NCBI RefSeq assembly: GCF_033473495.1
Contig: NC_088937.1
Coordinates: 1,798,001 to 1,862,000, forward strand
Length of the DNA stretch: 64,000 bases
Direction: 5' to 3'
From: Cercospora beticola
Lineage: Eukaryota; Ascomycota; Dothideomycetes; Mycosphaerellales; Mycosphaerellaceae
In this document: piece after piece, positions 63,297 through 64,000 of the stretch
How positions within the stretch are numbered: the stretch's first letter is position 1
How the letters are laid out: each line of letters starts with the position of its first letter
Position numbers and translations under genes: made by a program
The notes under the pieces: generated by a model
Database searches by the model: none
What the model saw: only the letters and a program-made list of their open reading frames with translations
Told to the model about the DNA's origin: nothing

Positions 63297-64000
63297 ATGG
63301 CCGCCGCCCGCCAGGACGCCGACGCCGTGGCCGAGCCCGCCATGGACTCCCAGCTGACAGGTCATGTGTCACAGGCTGCCGGTGAAGGTCAACTGTTCTC
63401 GCCGCCGTCTTCGCCCTCTCCACCTGAGGCTGCTCAGCACCCGTACAACTTCGACTTCCCCACCTTGGAAGACGACGGCTCTGTGTCGGACCTCACTACC
63501 CACCAAGCACGACCCGGACCCTACGCAACTCCTCCAGCCGCTCTGAGCGCACTGGGAAACAAGAACATGGCCGATCGCGGCTACACGAGCGAGTCGGAAG
63601 GCTCTCTCGCCGACCAATATGACATGATCGACCACGACGACTTGTCTGAGATCTCCAACGACGATCATGACACCGCCAGCATCACCTCGAATGAACAGGA
63701 CCACGATGGCCGCTTCACACCAGAACTACCAGAGAGTGAGCAAGAGGAGGACGAAGCACAATATGTGGACACCGCACTCGAGTTCCAAGACGTGACTGAT
63801 TTGACCAGCGGCACAACTTCCCATCTGCCCAGTTCGTCGGTGGTCATGGTTGACTCGTCCACTGCCCAGCAGATTCAGGCCGAGAACGAGCTGATCGACA
63901 GCTACATGTCTGATGATCTTGAGACACCACGACAGTCCGTTCTGCCAGTGCCAGTGCCAGAACCGAAGGGCCACACTGCTGCCAGCCAGCCCCCACTCAA
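63297..64000 (+). CDS. N-terminal part of an acidic protein, cut by the window edge
   Basis: Open from ATG 63297 (gccATGg context) to the last base of the window, 234 codons, with no stop. The visible part is very acidic and Ser/Thr-rich, with no hydrophobic segment and no recognised domain: GYTSESEGSLADQYDMIDHD, DLSEISNDDHDTAS and ELPESEQEEDEAQ. Such tracts are common in disordered N-termini of fungal regulators and membrane-anchored proteins. The start is supported by the long open frame and C-rich codon use. Function cannot be called without the rest. Confidence 0.7.
   Translation, partial: MAAARQDADAVAEPAMDSQLTGHVSQAAGEGQLFSPPSSPSPPEAAQHPYNFDFPTLEDDGSVSDLTTHQARPGPYATPPAALSALGNKNMADRGYTSESEGSLADQYDMIDHDDLSEISNDDHDTASITSNEQDHDGRFTPELPESEQEEDEAQYVDTALEFQDVTDLTSGTTSHLPSSSVVMVDSSTAQQIQAENELIDSYMSDDLETPRQSVLPVPVPEPKGHTAASQPPL

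Overview
This window is a gene-dense stretch of a filamentous ascomycete nuclear genome. Genes sit on both strands. Introns are short, mostly 43-70 bp, with GT..AG ends and CTGAC/CTAAC-type branch sites. The protein set is purely fungal (Zn2Cys6 factors, TEL1, NUP192, ATP12, LAA1, NHA1-type antiporter, DSC1, VPS55). The style fits Dothideomycetes, most likely Mycosphaerellales; the two near-identical introner-like introns (see below) support that placement, but no species can be named from the sequence alone.

Layout. 1.0-3.4 kb: Zn2Cys6 transcription factor (+). 3.9-5.4 kb: eIF2B delta (-). 5.9-14.8 kb: the giant TEL1/ATM kinase (-), divergent from NUP192 (+, 15.2-20.2 kb). 20.3-21.4 kb: ATP12 (-). 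22.3-25.6 kb: a second Zn2Cys6 factor (+). 25.9-28.4 kb: a DUF1989/urea carboxylase-associated protein and a butanediol/sorbitol-type zinc dehydrogenase (+). 28.9-29.8 kb: a mitochondrial YebC/TACO1 protein (-), divergent from LAA1/HEATR5 (+, to 36.2 kb). 36.4-38.9 kb: a small BRCT-like protein and an intron-rich SDR (-). 39.6-41.3 kb: a Na+/H+ antiporter (+) carrying introner copy A. 42.0-42.5 kb: a small Cys-Pro repeat protein (+). 43.0-45.3 kb: the complex I 75/78-kDa subunit (-). 46.5-47.7 kb: a Pho80-type cyclin (+). 48.2-49.0 kb: an F-box/2EXR-like protein (-). 49.4-51.5 kb: EMC7 and a Gfo/Idh/MocA oxidoreductase (+). 51.8-53.5 kb: proteasome alpha-6 (-) divergent from VPS55 (+). 54.0-55.1 kb: an orphan coiled-coil/Cys-motif protein carrying introner copy B (+). 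55.7-57.6 kb: a glycine-zipper protein and an F-box-like protein (+). 57.8-59.75 kb: a degenerate 96-bp satellite with a two-monomer higher-order period. 60.0-62.6 kb: the DSC E3 ligase subunit 1 (-). 63.3 kb to the right edge: the start of an acidic unknown protein (+, truncated by the window).

The genes do not form one pathway or a secondary-metabolite cluster. They are housekeeping functions (translation, DNA-damage signalling, nuclear pore, mitochondria, Golgi/endosome traffic, proteasome and ER/Golgi quality control) mixed with a few regulators and orphans. No transposon ORF, tRNA, rRNA or CRISPR array was recognised.

The most notable structure is a pair of introns in two unrelated genes, about 14.5 kb apart, that match at 65 of 74 ungapped positions. 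They are best read as dispersed, self-propagating spliceosomal introns (introner-like elements). Next are the 96-bp satellite and the small protein in which every cysteine lies in a Cys-Pro motif. Exon coordinates below were worked out by hand from splice motifs, frame and family resemblance.
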